From the NCBI GenBank assembly GCA_965644315.1, contig CBFFRQ010000044.1, positions 124,001-188,000 on the forward strand: a stretch of DNA of 64,000 bases, written 5' to 3'. The translations under genes and the position numbers were made by a program. Shown piece after piece: positions 1-15,000 of this stretch. Within the stretch, counting starts at the first letter, position 1, and each line of letters begins with the position of its first letter. This DNA comes from Caecitellus pseudoparvulus (lineage: Eukaryota; Bigyra: Bicosoecida). The notes under the pieces are model-generated. The model was not told the origin of the DNA, did no database searches, and was given only the letters and a program-made list of their open reading frames with translations.

Positions 1-3000
1 GTCGCCCACGAGCCTGCAAGGCATGATGTCATCCCGCCCGGCGTCAGAGCCAGTGCTGCCAATGCACCACTCGTACTGCAGGATGCCCGACTCTTCATCA
101 GCTGCTGGTGTCCATGAGGCTTGGAACACTGCACCAGGACTGCCCAAGATGCAGTCCGCGTCAACGTTGCCGCCGTCACGCACTTCCACTTCGTCGCTCC
201 AGGTGGGCACCGTGCCGTCCAGCAACACAGGCTGCCCCAGCACGAGCTGCTGCGAGCCCGCACCGTTGGCCACCTGGGCAACAGGGAAGAGGCGGTCGGC
301 ATGTCCCCATGGCATAGGCGGTACGGCGAGTGTGAGCGCGTTGGGGCTGGGGGCCAAGACAAGCGTTGCGGGGGCGCTCAGAGGGTGGGATGTGGCACTG
401 GGTGTGCAGGAGCACAGGCCACCCTGCAAGGCGAGCACGGCGCCTGAGTCAACTGCTGCGCTTGACACTTGAGATACAGTGGACAGTGCACAGGACTCAT
501 CCACGGGACCAGCTTCAATGCGCAGCAGGTCGGAGCTCAGCTGTGCTGGACCTGAGCCGTTCCACTGGCCAGGCACAACGAGCACGGACAGGGCGGCGCT
601 GGCCAGTCCTGATTGGGCATCTCCCAGGCCCTCCATCCTCAGCACCAGCCCGGCCTGCACAGACTCCACAGTCGTGAAGGACGCAGGCTCCAGGCCAGGC
701 ACGGTCTGCACGGCGCAGGCGGCCGCGGCGGCCTCCGCCTGTGAGGATCCGGGACCTGGCAGCAGTGCGTGGCCGCCTCGTGGCGTGAAGATGCGTGGCG
801 TCAAGGCAGGCGGTGTCACATCCAACACACCCAGAGGGGCGATGACTGCTGTGGACAGGCCTGCGAAATTCGTGGCGACAGCTGTGAGCCACAGCGTGTC
901 GCCGCCCTCCAGTGCGCTGGAGTTCAGGGTCACTTGGGCCAGGCGGCCGCTCTCCACCTGGTCAAGGTCGGTCCACGAGGCGCTGGATCGCACGGCGTCC
1001 CAGCTGCCCACTTTCCGCATGTGCGGCATGGCTTGAGACCCCAGAGCCGTGGCACCCACTGTGAGGGTGAGGGAGCTGAGGCCGGCACCAGAATCGGCCC
1101 AGTCGTCCAGGGACAGCTCCACGTGGCTCATGGGCACGATGAATGGCAGGTCGCTGCCAGCCTGCGCCACCGCCTCTGCAAGCTGGCCAGCTGTGATATG
1201 GGCTGCACTTCCAGCAGGCAGAGCCGAGACCTGCAGCGTTCGGGGTGCACAGGCGCTGGCGGTGAGCGCAGGCATGCGGAAGGTGCGGGTCCACGGCAGA
1301 GCTTGCTGCAGCGCGGCAGCTGGCACGGAGGCGGCGGTGGTGGTGCCACATGCTTGCACATCTGGGAGCAAGGTCAGTGTGCCAGACAGTGGGTTTGAGC
1401 GCACGAGGCGGACAGTGGGGGAGGACAGCTGCAGGAGCCCGCCACCCGCCTTGCTCACCACGACTTGCACCCGGAAGCCTTGTGCAGTTGCCAAGGTGGC
1501 ATCCAATGGCACACTCTGCAGCAGTCCTTCCGAGGCGGAAGCCACCTGTAGCAGTTCATGCGATGCCACGGACCCTTGAGCCACCACTTCTTCTCCCGCA
1601 GGTGACACAGCGAGCAGCGTCCACGCCATGCCTTGCAGCGGCACAGACACAGCCGAAACAAGTGGCAGGCGGAAGGCAATATCCCGTGAGCCACACTGCA
1701 CCCAGCGCTGCACTGGAGGCGCCCAGGTAGCACTGACAACCGGCACTGGGACGGACGGCACGCCAGGCTGTGGGGATTGGTCACGTACACGTGCATCATT
1801 GCCGTCCACGACGAGCAGGGGCGACGGGTACACTGACTGCTGCCCGGCGCCGTTCGCTGCTCGCATGAGCAACACAGTCACACGTCCGGCCAAGGCTGAG
1901 GCAGGCAGCGTCAAGAAGGTGGCATCCGCGCTGAGCTGCACAAAGTCGGCCTCGCCAGCAGCGTGCCACTGCGGGGAGGAGAAGCTTCCACCGGTGCACG
2001 AGCCATCCGAAAACGGACCGTGGATGAGCGCAACTTCGTGCACGGCGATGCCGCTGATGTCGTCAATGGGCACTGGCAGGCGCAAGGACAAGCCTGTGCT
2101 TGAATCCCCAACCACGAGGTGACTCTGCAGCTGTGATCCACATGACGCGTTCGAGTCTTTGCTGGCCAGGTCAGGCGACAGCGCAGCAGCCACAACGTGG
2201 TCCATCCCACCCACTGCAGCCTCCGCAAGTGCCACAGCCTCGGCAGCCAAACCCGCATGCAGCGAAGCCGTGCCGAACCAGGCACCATCCAGCATCGCCA
2301 CGGCGCCGGACCACGCTGGCGGAGACCACGGCGCATCCATGAACACAGGCATGGAAGCGCCCACAGCACGGCGGCCATCCTCAGTCTGCGCCTGCACGCT
2401 CACCACCACAACCATGCCGTGTTGCAGCTCAAGGCCTGCAAACGCAGCGGTGCCACGAGTCACGTACACGCCTGGACTGAGGTTGGAGGTGTTCCAAGTT
2501 GCTGCGTCCAGGGCAATGCCTTCACCAAGTGCCTCTGACGTGGCACCTGCGATGTGGCCCAACGTGGCGAATGCTGACTGCAGGGGCGAGCTGGAGGTGA
2601 CAGTCCAAGTGAATCGCACGTGCGTCACATCAGCGCTGAAGCGCATGCTCTGCTGTGCAGCATCCACAGCCTCCACGACAACCACAGCTTCCTCCGCTGC
2701 CACCTGCACGACGCCGCTGCGGCCTTCTGACACACTTCCAGCCGTATTGGCGCTGTGGACCACAACTTCGTATCTTGTGCCTGGCGCAAGCGGTTTGCTG
2801 AGGCATAGCTCGTCGCCTGAACAGGCCAAGCTCCACTGGGCACTCGTGGCAGAGCCCACACTGCGCAGCGGCGCCAGCCACTGCGACGCCTGCACGTCCC
2901 ACAAGCCTACAGAGTGGCTCAGAGCAGTGGACGCTGTCACCGCCTCGGCGTCAAACACAAGCCAGCAGCCCCACACTGTCTGAGTGCCAGCGTTCCAGGC

Positions 3001-6000
3001 TTCGCTGGGCAAGCCAGCCACACCACCTAGTCGAGCGGCACATTGCGCTCCCGTGCGAACAGCAATGTGGGCCGGCCCAGCACCTGCCACGACGAAGCCG
3101 CTTGATGCCGTGTCTGACACCAGCCCCGCACTGCTCACCAGTCGCAGCAAGCCGTACACCCACCCAGACGTGCCGCTGGGCAGTGGCGCCGAGCAATTCC
3201 CTGCACTGGCGCCCACCTCCACGTTCGCGTCAGATAGGGGCACAATATCAGCTGCGCCAGGCGTGCTGCCCCAGCCACACTGCACTTGCACGATGTCGCT
3301 CTCGGCGTCTCGTGCACGCAGCCAAGCCATGGTCGCGGTGCCGCCAGCCACGAGCTGCGCATCTGCCGTGGCAGACACACGCTGTGCAAGTGCACCTGGC
3401 GCCAGCCCCGCCACATCCCACACCGCCTGCACCTTGGGTGGAGTGGCGTCAACAGCAGGAGCAATCACGGCAATGCTGGACACGCGACCAGCGGAGTTGC
3501 CCAGTGCAACTCCAGAGTAGCCACGCTGGCCGTGCCGCAGTGCTCCAAGCCCAGGCACAAGGAGGGGAATGCTGCTCATGTCCGCGCCAGGGGCCAAGAC
3601 CACCGCGGAGCCGTCTGCCCGCAGCACCTGCTGCCCGCCAAGGCTGGAGCCCATGGCATGCAGCATGGTCGCAAGGGCCGCTTGGCTGTCGGAAGCAGCT
3701 GCCACGTTCAGTGCCAGGGCTGGACTGACGCCTCGCCCAGGCACAGAGCAGGGCAAACAGAGACTGAGGGAGTCCCCTGTGCTGGCTTTGAAGGTGCCTG
3801 CTGGACAAGGCGTGCAGCTACCGCTGTGGCTGAAGGTGCCTGGAGCACACGTCCCAGGGGCAGAGGGCGGAGGCGGCACGCTTGGGCCAGCACTGCAAGC
3901 ACCAACACAAGGCTCGCAAGCGCCCGTCACGGCGTTCAGCTCGTACCCTGCCCCGCATACGCACATGCCACCACCTGCGGTGAAGTCGGGGACGAACACG
4001 GCATGCTCCTGAACACATCCGCACGTTGTGCGGTCAGAGCTGACAGGGACGATGCCGAGCAGCGCGCTCTGCAGGCGGATGTCATGAGCCACGTCAGGCG
4101 CGCTGTTGTCACAGACGATGCCGTCAGACGACACCTCCGTCACGAAGCCAGCCGCGTTTGTGGCCCACACTGTGGCGAACACAACCTGGCCTGGCTGCAA
4201 GGCCAGCTTGCGAGCTTGTGCGAAGGTGCGGCGCCCGACCGAGCTGCGAGGCACAATGCCACACTGCCCAGGGGCGTCCCCCGCACACCACTCGTACTTG
4301 CTCACGCCTGCTGCGTCGAAGAAGTCACCCCATGACGCCTGCACAAGGGAGCAGTCAGGTGTGAACGCATCGTCCACTCCTGGATGTGGTGAGTCCCACA
4401 CCGTGCCGCCTGTGGGTCCGCTCGTGATGACGGCGGCGCCGTTCGAGTGCACCGTGGTGCTCAGCCCCGCAGCGTTCACAGCCGTCACAGAGCACGTGTA
4501 GCGCTGCTGATTGAGCAATTCACTGCCTGGGGGGAAGGTAAAGGTGTGTGTGGTGGGGCTGGAGACTGGGACCAGCGCTGGCCCGGCGACAGTTGCCCCC
4601 TCGCTGGAGCCCAGCTTCAGTGCGATGGAGTAGTGCGCGATGGGGGACACGTCATCCCGGAAGCCGCTCCAGGAGCAGGCATATGCAGTATTGGTGCTGG
4701 TGAATGTCAAGTCACTGCTCTCACCGTCCCAGACACTGCCTGGGAGAGGCGGCGTGACGTCAGGGATGATGACCCTGGACACCGTCGTGCTGGCGTGTCC
4801 AGCTGCGTTCAGCCCCACAAGGGAGAGGTGGTACTCCTGCCCTTGCACCAGCTCCAAGTCTGAGAAGGTCACGTTGCGCGAGTGTTTCTGGTCTTCGAAC
4901 ACCCGCACTTGCTGGCCATACGGCCGTGTTCCAAGCGCAGCCGTGTAGGTTGTCAGGGCAGCATCCGATTCAGCATCTTCAAAGGCGCCCCACGTCGCGG
5001 CCACGGTGTTCAGTGACGCCACGTACAAGACTTCAGGCAACCCTGCAGCGGCCAAGTTGATGGCGTGGGAGATGGAAACGTTGGAGGGGGCAGATGCCGT
5101 CACGTCAGGCGTGAAGTGCGCGTAGTGCACACGAGTGGCTGTGCCAGCAAGAGCAACCACTGTCACAGTGTACTGTGTCCCAGGCGTGAGGGTCAGGCCG
5201 TACACACTGGCATGTGTGGCTGTGCCCACATCAGTCAGCGTCTTCACATCTCCAACCCCAGCAGCAGTGCCCAGGGCCCACTGGAAGGTGAAGTGCGGCA
5301 CAGCTGTGCCGTTCTCAGTGTCCCCGGTAGTGGTCCAGGTCTCCCCAGGTGGCGCCAGGGTGTTGGACAGCACGCCCCACTCAACTTCGAAGTGCTTGTC
5401 TGAGCTGGTGTAGGTGGCCAACACAGGGGAAGGCTCTGGCTCCACGAGCACGCCTCGCCCGTCCACTTGCACTGCGCCGGTGCTGTCAACGACCACGCCT
5501 GCCGCACGAGCAACAGAGCTCAGCCCCGCACGGTTCGTCATGCGCACCCTAACGTAGAACTTCTCCCCGTTCACGAGTGCAGCGGGGACAGTGCAGGAGG
5601 TCGCGAGGCCGACGCTGCTGAATGGCGACACATCGCAAGTGTCCGCACTGGTCCCAACACAGCAGGCAAAGGAATCCAGCCCTGACTCCTCATCCACCCA
5701 CGCGCTGAAGGCCGGCGCCGCCGTCCACTGCCAGCTGGCGCTGACGTTGTCCTTGTGGCTTTGGTACGGCGCATCCACGAACGTAGTGAGGGTGTTCCAC
5801 ACTGGGCCTGCCACTGGCGGGCTTGTATCCACCATCACACCATCAGACTCTAGCAGGGCAGATGGGTTCCCGACGTTGTTCACGGCCCGAATCTGCAGGC
5901 AGTAGCGAAGGCCACTAGTGAGGTCCAGGCCAGTCGCATGCAAGGTGGTCACTGTCGCCCCTGGCACATCGGTCCAGTCCCGCACATCCCGGCTGTCCAC

Positions 6001-9000
6001 GTCGCCGTTGTCGCACCAACGCACCGCATACTGGTACTTGGCAACCGCCCCGACGTCTTCCACAAAGGCATCCCAGCTCCCGCGCATTTCGCTTGCTGAG
6101 GCCGTGAAGGCGGCCTCACCCGTCACGCCAGGCACGGCGTCTCGAACAGCCCCACTTGGAGCAGGCTCCGGAGCAGTGCCGTCAAACACCACGCCATCTG
6201 AGGCGACATCCACAAACAGACCATTGGAGGCCACGGCACGGACCACGACGTAGTACGTCGTGCCATGGGCCGGCACGATGGCAGCGGGGTTCGTCTTGGC
6301 AGTCGTGTTGGAGCTCACGTACGTCAGCGGCAGCACATCCAGCGGATGGGCCGACAGATCTGGACCTGGTCCAGGTGCTGAGCTGGAGATGCCCCACAGG
6401 TACGACACAATGGATGCCTGGCCTGCGTCGAAGCTGCCCCAGACAGCCTCCAGAACAGGCTGAGCATGCCCGTCTTGGTCAGCTTCCAGGTCGCGTGTGG
6501 CGTCCACGTCGTTCACATACGCAGCAGCAGCTGATGGGCGGCTGGTCTCGATGTCAAGCGGCACGGGCTCAGACAGGCCCGCGTTTCCTGCCCGGTCCAG
6601 GCACCTGGCACGCATGTGCACCTTGGTGGCATCGGGGAGTGGCGAGGCGAAGGTCACCGTGAACGTTTGGCGCAGCACCAGCAGGCCATGCAGGCTGAAC
6701 CTGCTCACTTCCGACTGTGCCACAGTGAAGGACGAGTGAGCAGTGGGGGACTCCTCAGTCCCAGCGGCCACTCGGCAGGCAGAGAAGCCCGCATCCGTGT
6801 CAGCGAAGGTGATGGCGACTCGCATTGACGCTGAACTCGCAACGGACTGCACAGCGTGCTGGGTGGCGTTGAAGATGTCCGGCTTGCCCAGCAAGGCGGG
6901 AATGCCATAGCCAGCCCATGCCGACCCCGGCGCTGCCAGAACAGAGAGGGACACATCCGGCAAGGCTGGGTCCACAAGGATGCCATCAGACAGCCCAGTC
7001 GTTTTCAGCCCAGCCGCATTCGTGGCTGTCACAGAAGCGTACACATACGTGCCAGTGCGGACCGCGATGGGCACCGTGAACGTGTGTTCCCGCGCCAGGC
7101 CCACGCTGATGGTGGCTGCGATGTTGTCCACTGGCCGCCCCAGCACCGAGCCAAGCCCAACTTCGTACTTCACCAGCGGAGACACGTCTTCTGTGAACTC
7201 TGGCCAGTGCACAGTGAAGGTGGTCGTGCTGGAGGTGAAGTCCAGGTCGTTCGTGGAGCCGTCTCCTCCGATGTCAGCGGGTGTCAGCGAGCCAGCTTGT
7301 GGCCCATCGCGAGGTTTCTGCAGCGTGGGCGGCGTGGCGTCGAAGATGACGCCGTCCGAGCTCGAGACACGGAACAACCCCGCTTTGTTTGTGGCCTTCA
7401 TGTGCACGAAGTACTGCTGGCCGTGGGTCATGGTGTCCTGCGGCAGGCTGTGCACGCCAAACGGCTCCACGTCCCGCCACTGCCCCAGCGGCATGCCTGT
7501 GTCCAGAGGATTGCACGTGCCGGCGTCTGGCGTGGCGACTGTGCGGCAGAACTGGTACGCAAGGAGGCCGCCTTCGGTGCTTTCGGCGTCCTGGAAGCCG
7601 TTCCACTGCCAGGACGGTACGCTCACGCCGGTGTAGTCGATGTCTGCTGTGTCGTCCTGGATGTTGAACTGGTACGTAGCGATGTCCACCTCGCGCACAC
7701 CGCCTCGTGGGCTCGCGGTGGGGGCGTCAGGAAGCAGTGCAGGGGGCGTCACATCCACAGTGAAGGGCTGGGAGCACACCGCTGCTGCGTTGCCTTCCAC
7801 GGTGCGTGTGTCCAGCACCCACTTGTACTGCACGCCCTGCGTCAGTGCCAGGGACCGAGGCATCTGCATGATGAGCGGGTTGGGCTGGCCCAGTCGCTCA
7901 AAGCCCAGCGTTGGGGCCCGCTTGGCAACTTCAGTGCGTGCCCTCTGCACGACTAGTGGCGCCAGCTCCGTCACCCACACACTGCGTGGGTTTGCTCGAG
8001 CTGGCAGCGTGTCTTCCAGCGCAGCACTGGCTGCCCTGACGGCGTGGACACAGGAGTACGTCGGCATGCGCACACCTGCCGCGGCGAGGCTGGTGTCCAG
8101 AGCCCACGTCACGCTGACGTAGTGTCCTGGAGGGCATTGCTGGGGCGGGCGAGTGCACACAGCCCGTCGAGGTGTGGAACAGTCCATGGCAGTCAGGCGA
8201 GGCGCAGCTGTGGCGCTGGACTGCATCGCGGCACAGTCCAGATCGAGCACCGCGTTTGGGTCTGTCATCCATGGCCAGCGTGAAGCTGCTTGGGCGGCAG
8301 TGCCGAGCTGGTGCGGGCTGAACTTGCTCACCCAAGTGCCCCGCTCCACGCGATCTGACAGCCCTGTCCAGCAAGGTGAGATGTCAGTTGGGCACAGCGC
8401 CGCGAGAGCGTGCAGCACAGCCTGAGACGGCACGGGGAGCGCGACGCCTCCGCCAAGCGCACACTGCACGTCGGCGACGTCTCCTTCGGTCGTAGCAGCG
8501 CTGGTGAAGGCACAGGCCGTCTCACCTGCGCTGAGAGTGACCAAGATGTGCCCAGCTGGACACCCGAACACAGGGGCCTCGCACATGGCTGGGAAGCTTG
8601 CGCTCACAGACGACTGGAAGTCCACAACGCCATCGGCTGCGTGCAGCGTCATGCCTGCTGTGCTGGCTGAGTTGGCTGCGTTGGAGGCAGCAGTGGCGTC
8701 TCGCCACCGCACCAGCCAAGCTCCAGCCGGGGTATCCAGCGGAGCAAGGGGACCGATCGGGAACTGATGCACAGCATGTCCGCCCGAGTCAGCCAGCCAC
8801 GAAGAAGACCCTGCAGGTTCAGACACCTGCCGTTGCAGCCCCAGCCAGCACTGCGCCCCTGCCTCTCCACATGCACGGGATGCGGCTGCCGTCTCTAGAG
8901 TGCTCAGTCCAATACCAGCGAACGGCAGTCCGCCCACGCTCTCACACCCTGCACGGGCACCAGACAGGCTGACAGGTGAGGCAGTTGTCCCCAGGCACTT

Positions 9001-12000
9001 GGGCATGCCGTCTGCTCCAGGCATGAGGTGGAAGCCAGGGGGGCAGTTGCGCACGCCAGTTTCACACAGGAACGGCAGCGCGTTCCCAACTGGCTGCACT
9101 TGGACGCCGACGTTCAGACTCGCCGTGTCAAAGCCCTCCACACCTGAGGCCAGGCCGAAGGAAGTCCCTGGTGCGGCACTGGTCAAGTCAGCAGCATTTT
9201 GGAGCGGCAGCATGCTTGCCGTGTCGCCAGGGCTCAGCGGCGTCAGCTGGCTGGCGCTCCATGTGCTCGGCGCCTGCACACTCATGCCAAGCCAGCACGC
9301 CATGTCAGCGGCGAAGCAGCGCGAACTAACCGTCTCCCGCTTGACGTCATCGTGCAGCGCTGTGCTGGCCAACCAGCCCCCCTCTGCGGCACACGAAGCT
9401 TGAGCCGCTGCCCAAGACGCTGGACTGCTCAAGTACTTGACGCAGGAAGGAAACGTGCCATTCGCGCCGAGGACCAACTCATACCCGCTTGGGCACTGCA
9501 GCATAGTGCCAGTGGCATCTCCGTCAGTGTAGAAGCCGCTGCAGCTGGCAATGTCTGATGCGGTGGAGATACGCTGCAGGCCCAGTCGAGCCGTCAAGCT
9601 GTCACAGCGCACATCGAAGTCTGCAATTTTCACCGCCATGCCAGCATGCACTGTTGACGCGCCTCGCAGCTGAGTGGACAGCGCAGAGTACGTCTTCTGT
9701 GGGTCATGGGTCGTGTACAGGGAGGACACTGCGCCGAAGGCTACATAGGGGAACTGCAGCGGCTGTGCAGCCGAGTAACCTGGACATGTCGCACGGGTCC
9801 CGTCACAAGTGGGGGCCAGGCGGCACTCGGACACGCGCCCTTGGTTGCAGTGGTGGTCATCCTCGGGCTGATACCGCACCTCGTCACAGCCGCCGTCCCC
9901 ATTGCAAGTGTACGAAACGTGGCAGTCCTGGGCGTCACACGTGTACGGTGTGCCCATGCAAATGCCAGACACACACTGATCATCGTAGCTGCAGGCATCC
10001 GTGTCATCGCATGCCAGGTCGTTTGGGCGGTTGCTCCAGCCAGCTGGGTCCTGAATCACGTCGCAGTACTGGCACTCAGGCTGGGCGGGGTTCACTTCCC
10101 CATGCGCGTACAGCGTGCCGCCAATGTCGCAAGCACACGTCTTCCCTCCACCTGGCAGCGACTTCACGCCTCCTGTGTAGCCTGGCGCCAAGTTGCAGCC
10201 TCCCAGGCCGTCACACACCTCGCAGTCTTGCGCTGGGTCGTCCGTCCACTCCTCCATGAGGCAGGTCTTGTACAGTTGGCCCTGGCACAGTCCGTTGGAA
10301 GTGCAGTTATCCCGGAAGGTGCAGGCGAGATCGTCATTGCAGGCGGTGCCGACGCCCTTCTGGCTCCACATCATGAAGGCGCCAGGGCCTGCGGGGTCGC
10401 ACCAGTAGCACGAGGAGTGCACGTCTTCAGGAAACTCCCGCGGCTTATCAGACAGGTACGGGTAGCACTGGCGCTCGCCGTAGAAGTCCAGGATGGAGCA
10501 GCTGTCCTCCTCCACACACCGAGTGCAGCGGAAGCTGACGTCCACTGCGCCTGCGATGCCAGGGGCGCCAGCGTACGTGTCAGGCTGGGGCGTGGATACA
10601 GTCTGCCCCATTTGTTCCAGCACAGGCGTTGGGTGTCCGTCCTCGGTCAGCATCCAGTCTGTCAGGTAGAAGCCCGCGCCACCTCCTCCGCCTGTCATTG
10701 CCGTGGAGGTGCGGGCAGCGCCAGTGCCGCCACCATAGAAGCCGTCCCCACCACTGGGGACGTAGGAGGCGCATGTGGCGCCATTGCAATCTGTGCCATT
10801 ATGCGCCCCGCCTGCAATGCGGTCGCCATCCTCGCCTTGGCCCAGGTTGCCTGTCGTGGGAGTGGCGGCAACTCCGCCAATGCCTGGCCCGCCGCCCCAA
10901 GCACCCTCGCCGCCCGTCACAGCTGTGGCACCTGAGCCAATGGAAGGCGCAGTGCCGCCGAGAATGCCGCCTCCTGATCCACCTGCAGAGCACTCTGCAG
11001 TGCCGTATGCGCCACCTCCACCTCCACCGACGACTGCAATCTCATCCCTGCGCGTGGGATCCCACAGCGCCGTGCGGCCGCCTCCAGCTCGATTGATGCG
11101 ACTTGCGCCTCCAGGAGCAATGGGGAAGCCAATCGTGTGGCCCTTGGTGCCATTGGCTGAGAAATACGAGTTCCCCAGCGGGTTCGGTGACACGCCATAC
11201 GCTAGGTTGACACCGCTCAGCGTCGTGGAGCTGGCGAACAGTGCTCCAGGCTTGCCGACTTCAAACGCGAGCTTGGTTGCTGGAAGGATCTCCAGGCGCC
11301 CGTAGAAGAAGCCACCTGGTCCACCCAGGCAGGTGCCAGGCGATGTTGGGGAGGGCAGTCCCACATCCAGCGCTCCAGGTGAGCCACCAGCTCCGTACAG
11401 CCGCACATCTGCCGCCAGGGCGCCAACAGGCGTTGTGACTGTGTGTACGCCTGGCTGGGCGATGCGATAGCGGGCCCCAAAAGGGCACCGGGGCGCTTGT
11501 TGGGAGATGGTTTGGATCATGACATGCCCCCGCAGCAGCTTGGCTCGACCGCCTGTGGCGCTGCGGTGCACTTCGGTTGGGAAGGCGGGAATGTCTTCCC
11601 ACCCGCCCAGCAGCTGTGCGAATTGGACTTGGGCGTCCGAGGCGAAGCTCGTGCCGCCTCCGCCACCTCCCACGACGCTGGCCAGACCTTCCGCGCGGAA
11701 GCCCCCTTCTCCACCGGCTGATCCAGCTCCTCCGCCCATGTGCCCGCCGCCGCCCTGCCCGCCGCTGGTGCGCACCCGGAACTCCGTGCAACCTGGCACA
11801 CCAGCTCGATTCCGCCCACCGCCCACTCCCCATGGGCACTTGTCCGCTGTGCGCTGATCAGTGCCACGATAAATCCCGCCCGCACCAAAGCCAGCGTCTT
11901 GCAGGGAACCTGCGAGGTTCGACGTGGCCAGCGTGCCTCCCTGTCCTCCGTACGCCACCAAGAAGTGCGACCCCGACTTGGACTGTAGGCCTGCCTCCCC

Positions 12001-15000
12001 GTCGCCTCCATCGTGGGCACCACCTGCTCCTCCTTTGCCTGTGCCACCGCCTCCGCCTCCACCTGCCACGAGCAGCTCAGAAGTGTACGAAACAGCTACG
12101 TCAGAGCGATGTCTACGGCCATCCAGGACACCAGAGCGCTGTCCGCCCAAGCCAGATCCCTGCAGGTTGGTGTACGTGAACGCGCTGGACGTCTCCACCG
12201 CGAGAACAGCCTCGTTGGCGTGGTTCCATCCCATGCGGTGCCCACCCACTTCCACGACGAACTCATCCCCGCCTTTAACAGCAATGTAGCCAGAAGCATA
12301 TGCGCCTGCTCCACCGGGCTGGGTGTGGATGAGGTGTGATCCACCTCCAGCACCTCGCGCCTTGATGAGGAGAAAGTGCACACCAGCCGGCACAGTGAAG
12401 ATGCAAGTGCTGGAAGGGGCGTGGAAGTTGTGCAGGGTGGGGTTGGTGCCGACTGTTTGTGCCGTTTGCAGGTCACAGGGTGGGATGTACTCGCAGATGA
12501 ATGCCCGCCCAGTGTTCGCGTTGGGCGTGGTGCGCAGAAACAGCCCAGCTGCATCCATGTATGCGTACCGCCCGCCACCAAAGTCGGCCAGCGGCACGCC
12601 AGTGGTGGAGTCTACAGCCCACAAGCTGCCTTCGCCATACCGCCCTCCATCGCTTGCAAGGGCGCCCGTGTTCGCCCACAGTCCAGCTGCATCTGCCCCG
12701 TCCTCCCACTCGAACTCCCCACTTCGCAGGTTAGCACGCACTCCCACCCATGCGCCGCTTCCGATGCCGCTGACACCAAAGACATGATGTGCCAGGGTGA
12801 GCTCCACTGGGTCGTGGGCACTCCACAGCTGGGCACGGGGATGCACAGCCTTGCAAGCAGAGCGGGAAGAAGTCAGGGAAGATGGCCCTGTCACAAGCTG
12901 CAGGCACGTACCCGTGATGGGGGAGCGATACCAGCTTGACGGGCAGGTGCCCAGCATCTCGCAAGCGGTGAAAGCCGGCGTGCTGCACGAAAGTCTTGAC
13001 AGGGAGTTGGAAGTGTGGCCTGATGTCCCGATGCAGCCGTCCCCGCCGCCGGAGATGTCCCCCAAGCCGAGGGAGTTGGAGTTGGACACACCAACAGAGA
13101 ATGCTGCCACGGCGCCTGCTCCATCTCGCCAGTGCAACGTGCCACTACTGATGTATCCACCCGTCCACACAGGGCCACCCAGCCCTAAAACGTGATCCAC
13201 GTGCGCGTTCCACCACCTGCTCTCCAGATCGCTCCATACACGAGCAGGGGCTGCTTGGCGTGTGCTGCCAGCCGGCACAGCAGCTGCACAAGCGGCACCG
13301 ATGTCTGCATGGTTGGCGACCGTGGTTGTGATCACCTTGATGCACTGCCCTGTGATGGGGCTGACCGTGTCGCCGTCTGGGCAGTGCGGCGGTGGAGCGA
13401 CACATGCGAAGCCGCCATCTGCGAAGAGCCCCTTCTCAGTGCAGTCCACCGAGTACAGTTTGCCGTTCTGGTACTTTGCACAGCTGCCAATGCCGAGGTC
13501 CGGGTGCGATGGCGCCCACAGCACAGCTGGTACAGGCGTCCCGGCATCATCCAGCCACTCCCACCGAGTGCTCTGCACGTTGTACGCAGCCCCCACAGCG
13601 ACACCTTGCCCAGCGCGAGGCGCCCCTGGCTTGAAGTCTTGCAGCACCACATGCTCCAGCCACGGCCAGCCCACTGTGCCGCCCTTCCAGTCGGCTGTGG
13701 GGTGAGCCAGCTCCCCACCATCGCCCTGGCACTGGGAACGCAGGGATGCCCAGGAGTCCAGGGACCTTGCGGGGGGCAGGACATCCAGGTGAATCCAGCA
13801 CGTCAGCGTCGTGCCGTGTGGAGCCCAGCGAGCAGGACAGCCGATGGGGCGATAGGCACAGGCTGTCGCGGTGCCAGGGGTGCTGCAGTAGGCAGAAAGC
13901 AGGTCGGATGAAGGTGTCGTGCGGAGGCAAGAGTGGCCTGAAAGCGGCCCATACGTCCACTTGCCGCTCCCTGCATCTAGCATGTCGTCGACATCGCCAG
14001 TTGCAGAGCCAGAGACCCACACCTGCTTGTTGCCCTGGGTCACGTCCACCTCAGCGTTGAGCCAGAAGTGCCACTGGTTGTAGGGAGCCGGCATGCGGGG
14101 CTGCAGGAACTGCGTCTTGAACCATTGCAGATCAGCGTACGAGTTGGGCGCGAAAAGGGTAGCACCGGGGTAGTGCTGGGCGCACTCCCGTGCCGACTCG
14201 TCCTTGGACTTGAACTCGATCTTGTGTCCTATGTGAAAGCATGCACCAGAGTAGGGGGACTGGGCCTTGAAGCCTGGCGGGCAGTGCGCCGCACCGTGGG
14301 CGTCCTGGGCCGGCTGGGTGAAGGGCCGGGGAGTGACGGTCGGTGTGGGCGTGCGAGAAGGGGACGGGGTGCGAGAAGGAGATGGCGTGCGAGAAGGAGA
14401 AGGTGTGCGAGAGGGAGATGGCGTGCGAGATGGTGTTGGTGTTCGTGATGCTGCGCAATTGGCGACGAGGGGTTAAGCAGATGTCAAGCCTGGTGCGAGA
14501 TTTTGCTGTCTTACGGGTCCTCGACGGGGCTGGGAGTGGCTTCATGCAGAGCCCGCGGTGCAAGTTCCCGCAGCCGTGGTTTGTTAGCCGATTCCCCCCC
14601 GATAGACCCCCGTGGACAGATCGTGCATAAACAATGCACTGAGATCCAATGTAGAAATGGTGGTTGAAATACGAGGCAGAGCTACATTCCATCCAATAGC
14701 TTCTCCATAGACAGCCGCGCATTGTCATTGGCATCTCAGAATAGCTCGGGACTTGCCTGCACAAGTACCAATGTAAATCGTGTCAGCCCTCGCATTCAAA
14801 CACAATCGCGGAATGAAGCACACGTACCAACCATGCGGTAGTGCTCCAGACCAATTGAAGGTGAATCCAGTCCAATAGCTTGACTGACGTGGGATTCGAG
14901 ATATAGTGTCCCACATATCTGTGACAGGTTGAAATGTTTGCGCTTGTTTGAAAGCTGGGGTGACATTCAAGGCTTGCAAGGTCTGCGCACCAGTTTCACT

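Noticed and set aside
23-1036. Plus-strand ORFs of 100-370 codons throughout 1-14 kb
   Set aside because: They are antisense shadows of the minus-strand giant gene, in GC-rich DNA with few stops. They show no domain and have skewed Arg/His/Pro composition.
14725-14827. Reading the first lectin exon straight to its stop
   Set aside because: A strong donor (GTACGTG) and acceptor (TTGTGCAG) in matching phase replace the stop-terminated tail with the Cys pattern expected at a C-type-lectin C-terminus.
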